DNA from: an uncultured Pseudomonadota bacterium
GTDB lineage: Bacteria > Pseudomonadota > Gammaproteobacteria > Steroidobacterales > Steroidobacteraceae
Reading direction: 5' to 3'
NCBI GenBank assembly: GCA_902826635.1
Contig: CADEFQ010000003.1
Span: forward strand, 16,198 to 80,197
Length of the DNA: 64,000 nt
The notes beneath the pieces were generated by a model. It saw only the letters and a program-made list of their open reading frames with translations, had not been told where the DNA came from and searched no databases. Position numbers and translations under genes: made by a program. This document shows positions 1 through 9,902 of the stretch, piece by piece. Within the stretch, counting starts at the first letter, position 1; the number at the start of each line of letters is the position of its first letter.

Positions 1-495
1 GTGCGCGACTGGACGCAGGACCACGCGAACTATTTCCGCGCCATCCGCATCGAGAAAACGATGATGTCGCTGATCCTGATGCTGATCGTCGCGGTCGCGG
101 CGTTCAACATCGTGGCGATGCTCGTGATGGTCGTCACCGACAAGCGCACGGACATCGCGATCCTGCGTACGCTCGGCGCGGCGCCGCACCGGGTGATGGG
201 TGTGTTTGCGACCCAGGGTCTCGTGATCGGCTGGTTCGGCGTGCTCGCCGGACTCGCCCTCGGCGTCGCCGTCGCGCGCAACGTGACGCCGATCGTCGGC
301 TTCCTCGAGCGTGCGTTCGGCTTTCAGGTGATGGACGCCGACGTGTACTACATCACGCGCATTCCGTCGGTGCTCGAGTGGCACCAGGTCGCGTGGATCA
401 GCGGCGCGGCACTCCTGCTCACGGCGCTCGCGACGGTTTACCCTGCGCTGCGCGCCGCCCGCGTTGCGCCGGCAGAAGCCTTGCGCTACGAGTAG
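1..495 (+). CDS. lolC: LolC/LolE-type lipoprotein-release permease, C-terminal part
   Basis: Carboxy-terminal 164 residues of a LolC/LolE permease (FtsX/MacB-like fold), the inner-membrane part of the LolCDE ABC transporter that extracts outer-membrane lipoproteins and passes them to LolA. The window opens inside the gene: its first residues (RDWTQDHANYF) match about residue 253 of the next gene, so some 250 residues are missing. Three membrane segments are visible at about residues 21-47, 70-94 and 128-150, with the conserved [12 protein letters not shown] stretch between the first two. It ends three bases before the next gene, clearly one operon. Naming it lolC rather than lolE is arbitrary because two paralogues stand in tandem. 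Confidence 0.9.
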   Translation: MRDWTQDHANYFRAIRIEKTMMSLILMLIVAVAAFNIVAMLVMVVTDKRTDIAILRTLGAAPHRVMGVFATQGLVIGWFGVLAGLALGVAVARNVTPIVGFLERAFGFQVMDADVYYITRIPSVLEWHQVAWISGAALLLTALATVYPALRAARVAPAEALRYE

Positions 496-498
496 CCG

Positions 499-1738
499 AT
501 GACGCGTTTCTACGAATGGTGGATCGGCACCCGGTATCTCGCCTCGACGCACCGGCGCGGTTTCGTGTCGATCGTCGCGCTCATCTCGGTGGTTGGCCTC
601 ATGCTCGGCGTCGCGGTGCTGATCGTCGTGCTCTCGGTGATGAACGGATTCGAGCGCGAGTTGCGCACCCGCATCCTCGCCGTCACGGCGCACGCAACCT
701 TGATGGGGCTCGAGGGAACGCTCGACGACTGGCGTCGCGCGCGCCGGGTCGCGCTCGCCACGAGCGGCGTGCGCGCGGCCGTGCCGTATGTCGAATCGCA
801 GTCGATGCTCGCGCACGGCAACGCCATTTCCGGCGCCCAGGTGCGCGGTATCGATCCCGCCGAGGAGCGCCAGGCGGACAGCCTCGCCGACCGGATGCGC
901 GAGGGCAAACTCGGCTCCCTCACGGCGGGAAGCTGGCACATCGTGCTGGGCGATGCGCTTGCGCGGGAAATCGGCGCCGGCGTCGGCGACACCGTGGTGG
1001 TGATCGCTCCGGAAGGTTCGGCCACGCCGACGGGTGTCGTACCGCGCATGCGGCGCTTCACGGTGACCGGGATATTCAGTTCAGGGATGTACGAGTTCGA
1101 TCGCGGGCTCGCGCTCGTGAACCTCGTCGACGCCGCGCGCCTTTATCGCACCGGGGATCGGGTCACGGGCCTGCGCCTTGAGCTGCACGACGCGTGGGCG
1201 GCGCCGCGGATCGTGCGCGAGGTGGCGCTCGCGCTCGGCGGCGGGTACTACGTGAGTGACTGGACGCGCAATCATGCGAACTTCTTCCGCTCGATCGAGA
1301 TCACCAAGTCGCTGCTGTTCGTGATCCTCCTGATGATCGTCGCGGTCGCGGCGTTCAACATCGTCGCGACGCTCGTGATGATCGTGAAGGACAAGCAGCC
1401 TGACATCGCGATCCTGCGCACGCTCGGCGCCGCACCGCGCAACGTGCTCGGCGCCTTCGCGATCCAGGGCGTGCTGATCGGCCTCATGGGCACCGCGCTC
1501 GGGGCCGGTCTCGGCGTGCTCGTGGCGCGCCACCTCGAATCGCTGGTGCACGTGCTCGAGCGCGCGCTCGGCACGCAGTTTCTCGACGCAAGGGTCTACT
1601 ACATGAGCGATCTACCGGCTTACGTCGAATGGCAGGACATCGCGCAGGTGTGTGGCGTCGCATTTGCGCTGTGCGCGCTGGCGACCCTCTATCCCGCGTG
1701 GCGCGCCGCGCGCACGGCGCCGGCCGAGGCCCTGAGGC

Positions 1739-1746
<8 letters not shown>
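499..1746 (+). CDS. lolE: LolC/LolE-type lipoprotein-release permease
   Basis: Full-length (415 residues) LolC/LolE permease. A membrane segment lies at about residues 25-50, a large periplasmic domain at about 50-265, then three membrane segments near 270-295, 320-348 and 380-402. The second segment and the [12 protein letters not shown] loop are almost the same as in the preceding partial gene, so the pair arose by duplication or is an ordinary LolC/LolE heterodimer. The ATG at 499 follows the previous stop by three bases; the 3' end overlaps lolD by eight bases, implying coupled translation. Together with LolD the two permeases would form one transporter. The lolC/lolE assignment is uncertain, the family is not. 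Confidence 0.92.
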
Positions 1747-2428
<682 letters not shown>

Positions 2429-2431
<3 letters not shown>

Positions 2432-2462
2432 ACGGCCCTTTGGGTACGAACGCGGCCGTTTA
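2429..2462. terminator. Bidirectional hairpin between lolD and the DUF2062 gene
   Basis: Perfect 9-bp inverted repeat TAAACGGCC (2429-2437) / GGCCGTTTA (2454-2462) with a 16-base loop. Each arm contains the stop codon of the gene it closes (lolD on +, DUF2062 gene on -). There is no long T run, so it is an inferred weak bidirectional terminator. Confidence 0.55.
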
Positions 2463-2978
2463 GCGACTGGCCCCGGCCGGGCGGGTGCGATATCTCTTGC
2501 GCACGTGGTAGCGCCAGAACAGTTCGAGCAAGCCCCAGCCGAGCACCCCGGCGACGAGGGAGCAGACGAGGCAGCCGATCAGGAAAGGCTCCCAGATCGG
2601 GCCGAGCCCGAACTGCAGCCACGACCACGACAGTTCGAAGCGAAAGGGCTGCGGCATGTGCCCGAGCAGCGCGGCTCCGACACGGTACGCCGAGTAGTAC
2701 ACGGGCACGAAGGTGAGCGGGTTCACGAGCAGCACCGTGGCGACCAGCACCGGTGCGTTGATGCGCGCCACGATCGCCACGATGCCCGCGAGCGCGAGAT
2801 GGATCGGCAGCGGGACGAAACAGATCGCGAGCCCGGCGCCGAAGGCGGCGGTGACGCCGCGGCGCTGCAGCGACCACAGTGCGGGGTCCGCGATGCGCGT
2901 GCCGAACGGCCGCAGGTACCAGTGACTGCGGATCTGCTCGGGCGAGGGCGTGATCTTGCGGATGAAGCGGCGCGGCAT
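2460..2978 (-). CDS. DUF2062 inner-membrane protein
   Basis: 172-residue protein of the DUF2062 family, of unknown biochemical role. The ATG at 2978 was chosen because the typical N-terminus (basic MPRRFIRKI, then a short amphipathic stretch) starts there and there is no credible start just upstream. Two hydrophobic hairpins are visible, at about residues 50-95 (with a conserved PLPIHLALA-type loop and an NPLTFVPVYY motif) and 125-155, ending in a basic tail. It runs against lolD and is divergent from comEC, so it is a single-gene unit. Family membership is clear; function is not. Confidence 0.85.
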   Translation of the reverse strand: MPRRFIRKITPSPEQIRSHWYLRPFGTRIADPALWSLQRRGVTAAFGAGLAICFVPLPIHLALAGIVAIVARINAPVLVATVLLVNPLTFVPVYYSAYRVGAALLGHMPQPFRFELSWSWLQFGLGPIWEPFLIGCLVCSLVAGVLGWGLLELFWRYHVRKRYRTRPAGASR

Positions 2979-3042
2979 GAAGCTCGCGCACTGTAGCAGG
3001 GCGCGGGGCGCGTGCGCACGCTGCGCGCGGCAAGCGTGACGC

Positions 3043-5088
3043 GTGACACTCGCGACGGCCCTCGCGTTTCTGGCCGGTGCGCTGCTGGCGTTGGCGCAGC
3101 CGCCACCGTATGGCCCGTGCGCGGCGCTCGCCGTGCTCGTTGTCGCCGGAGCCGCGCTCTTTGCATGGAGTCGTGGCTGCCCGCGCTCGCTCGCGCTCGC
3201 CATCGCGCTTGGCGTCGGGCTCGCCTGGACGTCCATGCACGTGGCGGCCGCCGTGGCAGCCCGCTGGCCGGCGGCGCGCGACGGCGAACGGCTGCTCGTC
3301 GTCGCGCGCGTCCTCACGATCCCGGTCGACGGTGAGTTCGGTACCACGTTCGATGCGGCGCTCGAATTCGATCCGCGCGCCGGCGCACGTCGGCTCGAGG
3401 CGCGGCTCGTCTGGTCGAATGCACGGCCTGCACCTGAGGTGGGCGAACTCTGGCGTCTCGCCGTGCGGCTGCGCGCGCCGCGCGCCGCCGCCAATCCCGC
3501 GGGTCCCGACATGGAGCGCGTCTGGTTCCGCGAGGGGCTCGGCGCCCTCGGCACGGTGCTCGCACGGACGCGACTCAATGAGCGACTCGGATCGGGCGCG
3601 GCGCCGCTCGATCGCCTGCGGGCCCGCATCGCGAAGCGGATTGCCGCGGTGGTGCCGGACCGGGATGCCGCGGCGCTGCTCACGGCGTTGGCGGTCGGCG
3701 TGACGGGTGACCTGTCGCGCGAGCAATGGCGCGTGTTCAACGCCACCGGCACGACGCACCTCGTCGCGATATCCGGCCTGCACGTCACACTCTTCGCCGT
3801 GCTCGCGATCGGGGGCGCCCGGCGCCTGTGGCGCATCGTCGGGCCACTGCGCGAGTGGTGGCCCCGAGAAGGCTTCGCGGCGGTCCTGGGCGTGACCGCG
3901 GCGCTCGGGTATGCGCTCCTCGCCGGCTTTTCGGTACCGACGCAGCGCACCCTCGTGATGTTGACCGCCTGGCTGCTGGCGCGACAGGCGGCGCGCGCCC
4001 ACGGTGCGCTTCATGCCTTTGCGGTCGCGATCGTCGTCGTGATCGTCCTCGACCCGTTCGCGCCGCTCGCGAGCGGCTTCTGGCTGTCGTTCGGCGCGGT
4101 CGCGGCGATCGTGCTCGCATCCGGCACGCGGATCGGACGCGCGCACTGGCTGCACGAGGCGACGCGAGTGCAGCTGGCCGTATCGATTGCGCTCATTCCG
4201 GTGACCCTCGCGGCCTTCGGCGGTCTGTCGCTCGCGGGCCTCGTCGTGAACGCGGCCGCAATCCCGGTGTTCACCTGCGTCCTCGTGCCGCTGACACTCG
4301 CTTCGACTGCGGCGCTCGCCTTCGCGCCGTCGCTGGCCGATGCCGGCTTCACAGCGGGCGGTTGGCTCCACGCGCTGCTTTGGCCAAGCCTCGAGTCCGC
4401 CGCATCGTGGCCGCATGCGCTCGTGATGCTCGCGCCGCCCGCGTGGGTCTATCTCGTCGTCGTCCCTGCAGTCGCCATCGCGGTGCTGCCTTGGCCGCGT
4501 GGCCTGCGCGTGACCGCGGCGGCCGCGGTCGTGCCTCTCGCGGCCGCCACGCCGGGCTTGCCACCGTCGCAAGTCACCCTCACCGTGTTCGACGTGGGGC
4601 GAGGGGAGGCCATCGTGATTCGCACCGCGCAGGCCGTGGTCGTCTACGGGACAGGCGACAGCTTCGGCACGGCCGGTCGGCGCATGGCGCGCGTCGTGGT
4701 CCCGTGGCTGCGCACGCAGCAGGTCGCGCGGGTCGATCGACTCGTGATGCCCCGTCTGCGCGGTGATCACGCGGCCGGCGCCGCCGAGCTCGTCGCAGCC
4801 TTGCCGGTCGACGAGATCCTCGTGCCACGCCCGTGGTCCGGCGGGCCGGGGAATGCCGTGCTTTGTGCCGAGCGTGCCGCCTGGTCATTTCCGCCGGTAC
4901 GTTTCTCGGTGACCGCGGACTGCGAGATGGTGCTCTCGATCGGCGGGCGGCGCGTGTTCGGCCGTGGGGCGCGCTTCGACACCGCACGGGATGGCGCCAT
5001 CAGCCTCACGGTCGATGCCGCAACGGGTGCCTCGCACCGGTGGGCGGCCCGCGACGGTTATCCATGGCCGTGGCGCGCTCCGGTATGA
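3043..5088 (+). CDS. comEC: ComEC/Rec2-family DNA uptake channel with degenerate C-terminal domain
   Basis: ComEC family: an inner-membrane channel that passes single-stranded DNA into the cytoplasm during natural transformation. The 681-residue protein has an N-terminal soluble (DUF4131-like) part at about 1-190, then the competence domain (about 200-500) with many membrane helices and the signature GTTHLVAISGLHV near residue 235. The last 170 residues correspond to the metallo-beta-lactamase-like domain but are shorter and altered: the usual DTG is GTG, and the HxDxDH metal motif reads RLRGDH (about 571-576). Start is GTG at 3043. The family call is secure; nuclease function of the last domain is doubtful. 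Confidence 0.9.
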   Translation: MTLATALAFLAGALLALAQPPPYGPCAALAVLVVAGAALFAWSRGCPRSLALAIALGVGLAWTSMHVAAAVAARWPAARDGERLLVVARVLTIPVDGEFGTTFDAALEFDPRAGARRLEARLVWSNARPAPEVGELWRLAVRLRAPRAAANPAGPDMERVWFREGLGALGTVLARTRLNERLGSGAAPLDRLRARIAKRIAAVVPDRDAAALLTALAVGVTGDLSREQWRVFNATGTTHLVAISGLHVTLFAVLAIGGARRLWRIVGPLREWWPREGFAAVLGVTAALGYALLAGFSVPTQRTLVMLTAWLLARQAARAHGALHAFAVAIVVVIVLDPFAPLASGFWLSFGAVAAIVLASGTRIGRAHWLHEATRVQLAVSIALIPVTLAAFGGLSLAGLVVNAAAIPVFTCVLVPLTLASTAALAFAPSLADAGFTAGGWLHALLWPSLESAASWPHALVMLAPPAWVYLVVVPAVAIAVLPWPRGLRVTAAAAVVPLAAATPGLPPSQVTLTVFDVGRGEAIVIRTAQAVVVYGTGDSFGTAGRRMARVVVPWLRTQQVARVDRLVMPRLRGDHAAGAAELVAALPVDEILVPRPWSGGPGNAVLCAERAAWSFPPVRFSVTADCEMVLSIGGRRVFGRGARFDTARDGAISLTVDAATGASHRWAARDGYPWPWRAPV

Positions 5089-5121
5089 TGCGCACGTTCA
5101 ACTGCTTCGAGGATCGGCCTG

Positions 5122-5751
5122 ATGTGGGAAATCGTGCGCGCCGGCGGGCCACTGATGTGGCCGATCATCCTGTGTTCGATCGGCGCGGCGGCGATCATCC
5201 TCGAACGTTTCTGGACCCTGCAGGACAAACGGGTCATTCCGCCGGATCTCACGAAAAAGGTCTGGGCGCTGATCGAAGGCAACCAGATCAACGACAAGGT
5301 CATCGCGGCGCTCGAGCAGAATTCGCCGCTCGGCCGTGTGCTCGCCGCGGGCCTCGCCAACCGCCACCGGCCCCGCGAAATCATGATGGAGCGGCTGCAG
5401 GACACCGGGCGGCACGTGATCTACGAGCTCGAACGCTTCCTCAACTCGCTCAACATGATCGCGGGCGTGAGCCCCTTGCTCGGCCTGCTCGGGACCGTCA
5501 CGGGCATCATCAAGGCGTTCAACGCGATCCAGGCGGGCGGCATGGGCGATCCGCGCATGCTCTCGGGCGGCATTGCCGAAGCGCTGATCACCACCGCGGC
5601 CGGGCTCACCGTCGCGATTCCGGCGCTCATCGGCTTTCGCCTGCTGCGCGGCAAGGTCGATCGGATCGTGATCCAGATGGAGAAGGACGCCTTGCGGCTC
5701 GCAGACGCGGTCGATCTGGCGGCGGGCCGCGATCGAGCGGGCGCTGCGTGA
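5122..5751 (+). CDS. exbB: ExbB/TolQ/MotA-family proton channel protein
   Basis: 209-residue ExbB-type protein forming the proton-driven motor with ExbD that energises TonB-dependent transport. It has a short N-terminal segment with a membrane helix at about residues 7-27, a cytoplasmic region, and two conserved helices at about 112-138 and 155-180; the sequence GVSPLLGLLGTVTGII at the second helix is the family hallmark. It overlaps exbD by four bases (GTGA). A TATGAT (5084-5089) just upstream may be a -10 element, but no good -35 is seen. Its place between comEC and msbA and the absence of tonB nearby are usual for this gene cluster. Confidence 0.93.
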   Translation: MWEIVRAGGPLMWPIILCSIGAAAIILERFWTLQDKRVIPPDLTKKVWALIEGNQINDKVIAALEQNSPLGRVLAAGLANRHRPREIMMERLQDTGRHVIYELERFLNSLNMIAGVSPLLGLLGTVTGIIKAFNAIQAGGMGDPRMLSGGIAEALITTAAGLTVAIPALIGFRLLRGKVDRIVIQMEKDALRLADAVDLAAGRDRAGAA

Positions 5752-6179
5752 ACTTCAAGCCGCGCCGCACGGATGAGCCGGAGCTCAATCTCACCTCGCT
5801 GATCGACGTGGTGCTGCTGCTGATCGTGTTCTTCATGCTCTCATCCACGTTCGTGCAGGAAGGCAGGCTGCGCATCCGCCTGCCCGAGGCCCGCGACGTG
5901 CCGGTCGAGCGCCCCGCGAAGGAGGCGATCGTCGTCACGGTCACGCAGGGCGGCGGCTATCGCGTCAACGAGCGCGACCTCGTCAACGCGAGCGCCGACA
6001 CGCTCCGCGCCGCGCTGCTCAAGGTCGCGGGCGACGAGCGCGGTGCGCCGGTCACGCTGCGGGCCGACGGGCGCGCCTCGCACCAGTCGGTCGTCACCGC
6101 GATGGACGTGCTCGGCAAGCTCGGTTTTGCCGAGATCAACATCGCCACTGTCAACGACGCGAGCGCCGCGGGCCCGTGA
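5748..6179 (+). CDS. exbD: ExbD/TolR-family biopolymer transport protein
   Basis: 143-residue ExbD-type partner of ExbB. A short cytoplasmic N-terminus (ending ELNLTSLID) leads into one membrane helix at about residues 17-40 whose entry aspartate (LTSLIDVVLL) is the proton-carrying residue of the family; the rest is the periplasmic domain. The GTG at 5748 overlaps the exbB stop (GTGA), and its own stop overlaps the GTG of msbA in the same way, so exbB-exbD-msbA are translationally coupled. A longer open frame upstream is out of register with the family and was not used. Confidence 0.92.
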   Translation: MNFKPRRTDEPELNLTSLIDVVLLLIVFFMLSSTFVQEGRLRIRLPEARDVPVERPAKEAIVVTVTQGGGYRVNERDLVNASADTLRAALLKVAGDERGAPVTLRADGRASHQSVVTAMDVLGKLGFAEINIATVNDASAAGP

Positions 6180-7933
6180 GCACACCGGCGACCGCGCTCG
6201 TCGTCGCAAACCCGGGGCAGGTGTATCGGCGGCTGCTCGGCTACGCACGGCCCTGGCTCGGTACCTTCCTGATCGGCGTCGTCGGCATGGCGATGTTCGC
6301 CGCGACCGATGCGCTGCTCGCCTACCTCGTCAAGATCTTCCTCGGCGGGGCTTTCGTCGAGCACGACCCGCGTGTCATCTGGATCGTGCCACTCGGGGCG
6401 GTGAGCCTTTTCTTCCTGCGCGGCATCGGCGACTACGTGTCGACCTATTTCCCGGCATCCGTCGGCCGGCGCATCATCAAGGCGCTGCGCGGCGAGCTGT
6501 TTGCGAAGTACCTGCGCCTGCCGGTGTCGTGGTTCGACGCGACCTCGACCGGCGAGATGCTCTCGCGCCTCACGTTCAACATCGAACAGGTGGCCGAGGC
6601 GACCACCAATGCGGTCACGGTGCTGATCCGCGACACGCTGACGATCGTCGCGCTGCTCGGGTATCTCTTCTGGGTGAACTGGCAGCTCGCGGCCTTCGCG
6701 CTCACCCTCGCACCGCTCATTTCGTGGCTGATCCGGCGGATCAACAGTTCCTTCCGCCGCTACAGCACGCGCATCTACCACTCGATGGCCGATGTCACGC
6801 GCGTCGCGAAGGAATCTTTCGACGGCCAGCGCATCGTCAGGGTCTTCAACGCGCAATCCCAGCAGGAGCGCGCATTCGAGACCGCGAACGAGGCGAACCG
6901 CCACAGCAACATGCGCCTCATCAACGCCCGCGCGATGAGCAACCCCGTGGTGCAGTTCGTCGCGGCGATCGGACTTGCCGGCGTGCTCTATTTCGCGATC
7001 AGCCAGGTGCAGACGCGCGCGATGCGCGTCGACGATTTCATGTCGTTCCTGACGGCGCTGCTGCTGATCACCGCGCCGTTGCGGCGCCTCGTCAACGTGT
7101 TCGGACCGCTGCAACAGGGCATCGCGGCCGGCGCGAGCGTGTTTGCGGTGATCGACATGGCGAGTGAGGGCGAGGGCGGGCAGCACTCGGTCACGCGCGC
7201 GCGCGGCGACATCGAGTACCGCGGAGTCGGCTTCACCTACCGCGACGACAAGGGACCGGTGCTGCACGACATCGATCTCAAGGTGCCCGCCGGGCATACG
7301 CTCGCGATCGTCGGGCGATCGGGCAGCGGCAAGTCGACCCTGGTGGCGCTGCTGCCGCGCTTCTATGACGCGGCGAGCGGCAGTGTGCGGCTCGACGGCG
7401 TCGACGTGCGGGAATTTGCGCTCGCGAACCTGCGCGATCAGGTGGCGGTCGTGAGCCAGGAGGTCGTGCTGTTCAACGACACGATCCGCGCCAACATCGC
7501 CTTCGGCCACCCGGGTGCGACCGCGGCGCAAGTCGAGGCGGCGGCCGAGGCCGCCTTCGTGATGGATTTCGCGCGCGAGCTGCCGCAGGGCCTCGATGCG
7601 GTCGTGGGCGATCGCGGGGCGCTGCTTTCGGGCGGCCAGCGCCAGCGCATTTCGATCGCGCGCGCGATCCTGAAGGACACGCCGGTGCTGGTGCTCGATG
7701 AGGCGACCTCGGCACTCGACAGCGAGTCCGAGCAGCACATCCAGGCGGCGCTCGCCCGCTTGCAGTCCGGGCGCACCACGCTCGTGATCGCGCATCGGCT
7801 GTCGACCGTGGAGCGGGCCGACGAGATCATCGTGATGGACGCGGGCGCGATCGTCGAGCGCGGCACGCACGCCGTGCTCCTCGCGCGGGGCGGCGTGTAC
7901 GCGCAGCTGCATCGCATGCAGTTCAACGCCTAG
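6176..7933 (+). CDS. msbA: Lipid A export ABC transporter MsbA
   Basis: Homodimeric ABC exporter that flips core-lipid A across the inner membrane. The 585-residue fused protein has a six-helix membrane domain (about 1-330) and an ATPase domain with Walker A GRSGSGKST (about 380-388), signature LSGGQRQR (about 483-490), Walker B VLVLDEATS (about 502-510) and the switch region IAHRLST. Location directly before lpxK and near kdsB is the classic lipid A context and separates it from other ABC exporters. GTG start overlaps the exbD stop. Confidence 0.95.
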   Translation: MSTPATALVVANPGQVYRRLLGYARPWLGTFLIGVVGMAMFAATDALLAYLVKIFLGGAFVEHDPRVIWIVPLGAVSLFFLRGIGDYVSTYFPASVGRRIIKALRGELFAKYLRLPVSWFDATSTGEMLSRLTFNIEQVAEATTNAVTVLIRDTLTIVALLGYLFWVNWQLAAFALTLAPLISWLIRRINSSFRRYSTRIYHSMADVTRVAKESFDGQRIVRVFNAQSQQERAFETANEANRHSNMRLINARAMSNPVVQFVAAIGLAGVLYFAISQVQTRAMRVDDFMSFLTALLLITAPLRRLVNVFGPLQQGIAAGASVFAVIDMASEGEGGQHSVTRARGDIEYRGVGFTYRDDKGPVLHDIDLKVPAGHTLAIVGRSGSGKSTLVALLPRFYDAASGSVRLDGVDVREFALANLRDQVAVVSQEVVLFNDTIRANIAFGHPGATAAQVEAAAEAAFVMDFARELPQGLDAVVGDRGALLSGGQRQRISIARAILKDTPVLVLDEATSALDSESEQHIQAALARLQSGRTTLVIAHRLSTVERADEIIVMDAGAIVERGTHAVLLARGGVYAQLHRMQFNA

Positions 7934-7944
7934 TCCGCCGATCG

Positions 7945-8961
7945 ATGGAAAAGTGGCTCAATGCGGTGTGGTACGGGCGCGCCTTCGGCGCGTCGCTGCT
8001 GCGCCCGTTGTCCTGGGTCTACGCGCTGATCGTCGGCGCACGCCGCAGCGCCTACGCGGCGCGGCTGTTGCCGGCGACGAAGCTGCAAGTGCCGGTCGTT
8101 GTCGTCGGGAATCTCACGGTGGGAGGCACGGGCAAGACGCCGTTCGTCGTGTGGCTCGTCACGCAGCTCGCGACAGCGGGCCGCAAGCCGGGCGTGGTCT
8201 CGCGCGGATACGGGCGCCGCGACACCGCACCGCGCCTCGTTGAAGAGGGCGCCTCCGCGGTCGACGTGGGCGACGAGCCGCTGCTGATTCGTCGGCGCAC
8301 CGGGCGCCCGGTGGCCGTCGGGCGTGCGCGTGCCATCGCCGCGCGGCTGCTTGCGACGCAGAACGTCGATGTGATCGTCGCCGACGACGGGCTGCAACAC
8401 CTCGCCCTCGCACGCGATTGCGAGCTGGTGCTGATCGACGGGGCGCGGGGCTTCGGCAACGGCTTGATGTTGCCCGCGGGGCCGTTGCGGGAGGGCGCCG
8501 GTCGGCTGCGCTCGGTGGATGCCGTGATCCTGCTCGATGGCTCGCGCGAACGCAGCCTTGCCGGGCGGCCGGTGTTCCACATGCGGCTCGAGGCAACGGA
8601 CGTGCTGCCGCTGACGGGCCCGCGCGAAGCGGCGATGCCGCTCGCGAGCCTCGCCGGGCAGCGGGTCCACGCGGTCGCCGGGATCGGAAATCCCGAGCGT
8701 TTCTTTCGCACGCTGCGCGCCGCGGGGCTCGAAGTGATCCCGCACGCGTTTCCCGACCACCACGCCTACAGCGCAGCCGACCTCGCCTTCGACGACGGGC
8801 TCTCGATCCTCATGACGGAGAAGGATGCCGTAAAATGCAGGGCGTTCGCGTCGCAACGACTCGGGTATGTGCCGGTCACCGCCGCGTTCAGCGACGACGA
8901 TACGCGTGCACTGCTCACGCTCGTCACCGCAAAGTTGGCCACGGCCGGCAACGGCCCCTGA
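7945..8961 (+). CDS. lpxK: Tetraacyldisaccharide 4'-kinase LpxK
   Basis: LpxK phosphorylates the 4' position of the lipid A disaccharide at the inner membrane face, making lipid IVA. The 338-residue protein has the expected N-terminal membrane anchor region, the P-loop-like GGTGKTPF (about residues 57-64), the VSRGYGR motif (about 85-91) and VIVADDGLQH (about 144-153). Length matches the family (about 330). It sits 11 bases after msbA and is followed by a Trm112-like small gene and kdsB, the typical order. Confidence 0.95.
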   Translation: MEKWLNAVWYGRAFGASLLRPLSWVYALIVGARRSAYAARLLPATKLQVPVVVVGNLTVGGTGKTPFVVWLVTQLATAGRKPGVVSRGYGRRDTAPRLVEEGASAVDVGDEPLLIRRRTGRPVAVGRARAIAARLLATQNVDVIVADDGLQHLALARDCELVLIDGARGFGNGLMLPAGPLREGAGRLRSVDAVILLDGSRERSLAGRPVFHMRLEATDVLPLTGPREAAMPLASLAGQRVHAVAGIGNPERFFRTLRAAGLEVIPHAFPDHHAYSAADLAFDDGLSILMTEKDAVKCRAFASQRLGYVPVTAAFSDDDTRALLTLVTAKLATAGNGP

Positions 8962-8969
8962 GGGATACC

Positions 8970-9158
8970 TTGGACACGCGACTACTCGACATCATCGCCT
9001 GCCCGCTCTGCAAGGGGCCGGTGATCCATCATCGCAGCGAGGCCGTGCTCGTCTGTCGGATCGACCGGCTCGCGTATCCGATTCGCGACGACGTGCCGAT
9101 CATGCTCGTCGAAGAAGCGAAGCCGCTCGCCGCGGACGACCCGCTGCTCGATCGTTGA
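8970..9158 (+). CDS. Trm112-like zinc-binding small protein (YcaR/UPF0434)
   Basis: 62-residue protein of the Trm112/UPF0434 family. It begins at a TTG (8970) preceded by GAGGGA; the N-terminus LLDIIACPLCKGP carries the CPxC zinc half-site and a second cysteine (LVCR) follows near residue 29. In other organisms Trm112 proteins activate methyltransferases; the bacterial form between lpxK and kdsB has no settled role. It lies nine bases after lpxK and nine before kdsB, so it is co-transcribed with the lipid A/Kdo genes. Confidence 0.85.
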   Translation: MDTRLLDIIACPLCKGPVIHHRSEAVLVCRIDRLAYPIRDDVPIMLVEEAKPLAADDPLLDR

Positions 9159-9167
9159 CGCCGCGCC

Positions 9168-9902
9168 ATGTACCGCATCGTGATCCCGGCGCGCTACGAT
9201 TCCACCCGTTTTCCGGGCAAGCCGCTCGCGCTGATCGACGGTCGCCCGATGATCGCGCACGTGTTCGAGCGCGCACGGCAGTCGGGTGCATCGCAGGTGA
9301 TCGTGGCGACGGATGATGAGCGGGTCGCCGTCGCGGCGCGCCATGCCGGCGCCGATGTCTGCATGACGGCGGCGTCGCACGCCTCCGGTACCGATCGCAT
9401 TGCCGAGGTTGCGCGCGTGCGCGGCTTCGCCGCAGGCGACATTGTGGTCAACCTGCAGGGCGATGAGCCTCGCATGCCTGCGGCGAACATTGCGCAGGTC
9501 GCGGCGGCGCTTGCAGCCTATCCTGCTGCCGCCATCGCCACGGCTGCGTCGCCCGTACGATCGCGCGAAGAGTATCTCGATCCCAACGTCGTCAAGGTTG
9601 TCACCGACCACGAGGGCAGGGCGCTTTATTTCAGTCGCGCGCCGATCCCGTGGGATCGCGACGGGGGCATCGATGCGACGGCGGCCGGCGCGTGCCCTCT
9701 TGCCCGGCGCCATATCGGGCTCTACGCGTATCGCACCGGCGCGCTGCTGCGCCTCGCTGCGCTCGCGCCCACCGCACTCGAGCAGCTGGAGAAACTCGAG
9801 CAGTTGCGCGCGCTCGGGCACGGCATGGAGATCCGCGTGGTCGATGCCGCGGAACCGCCGGGGGTGGACGTCAATACGCCGGAGGATCTCCTGCGAACAT
9901 GA
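9168..9902 (+). CDS. kdsB: CMP-Kdo synthetase KdsB
   Basis: 3-deoxy-manno-octulosonate cytidylyltransferase: activates Kdo with CTP for attachment to lipid A. The 244-residue protein shows the N-terminal nucleotide-binding signature IPARYDSTRFPGKPL (residues 5-19), VATDDERV, the metal/nucleotide segment VNLQGDEP (about 94-101) and the C-terminal GVDVNTPEDL typical of KdsB. It starts with ATG at 9168 and its stop overlaps the ATG of rarD (ATGA). Confidence 0.96.
   Translation: MYRIVIPARYDSTRFPGKPLALIDGRPMIAHVFERARQSGASQVIVATDDERVAVAARHAGADVCMTAASHASGTDRIAEVARVRGFAAGDIVVNLQGDEPRMPAANIAQVAAALAAYPAAAIATAASPVRSREEYLDPNVVKVVTDHEGRALYFSRAPIPWDRDGGIDATAAGACPLARRHIGLYAYRTGALLRLAALAPTALEQLEKLEQLRALGHGMEIRVVDAAEPPGVDVNTPEDLLRT

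Noticed and set aside
5084-5089. TATGAT as a firm exbB promoter
   Set aside because: No acceptable -35 at 16-18 bases; left as a remark in the exbB entry.
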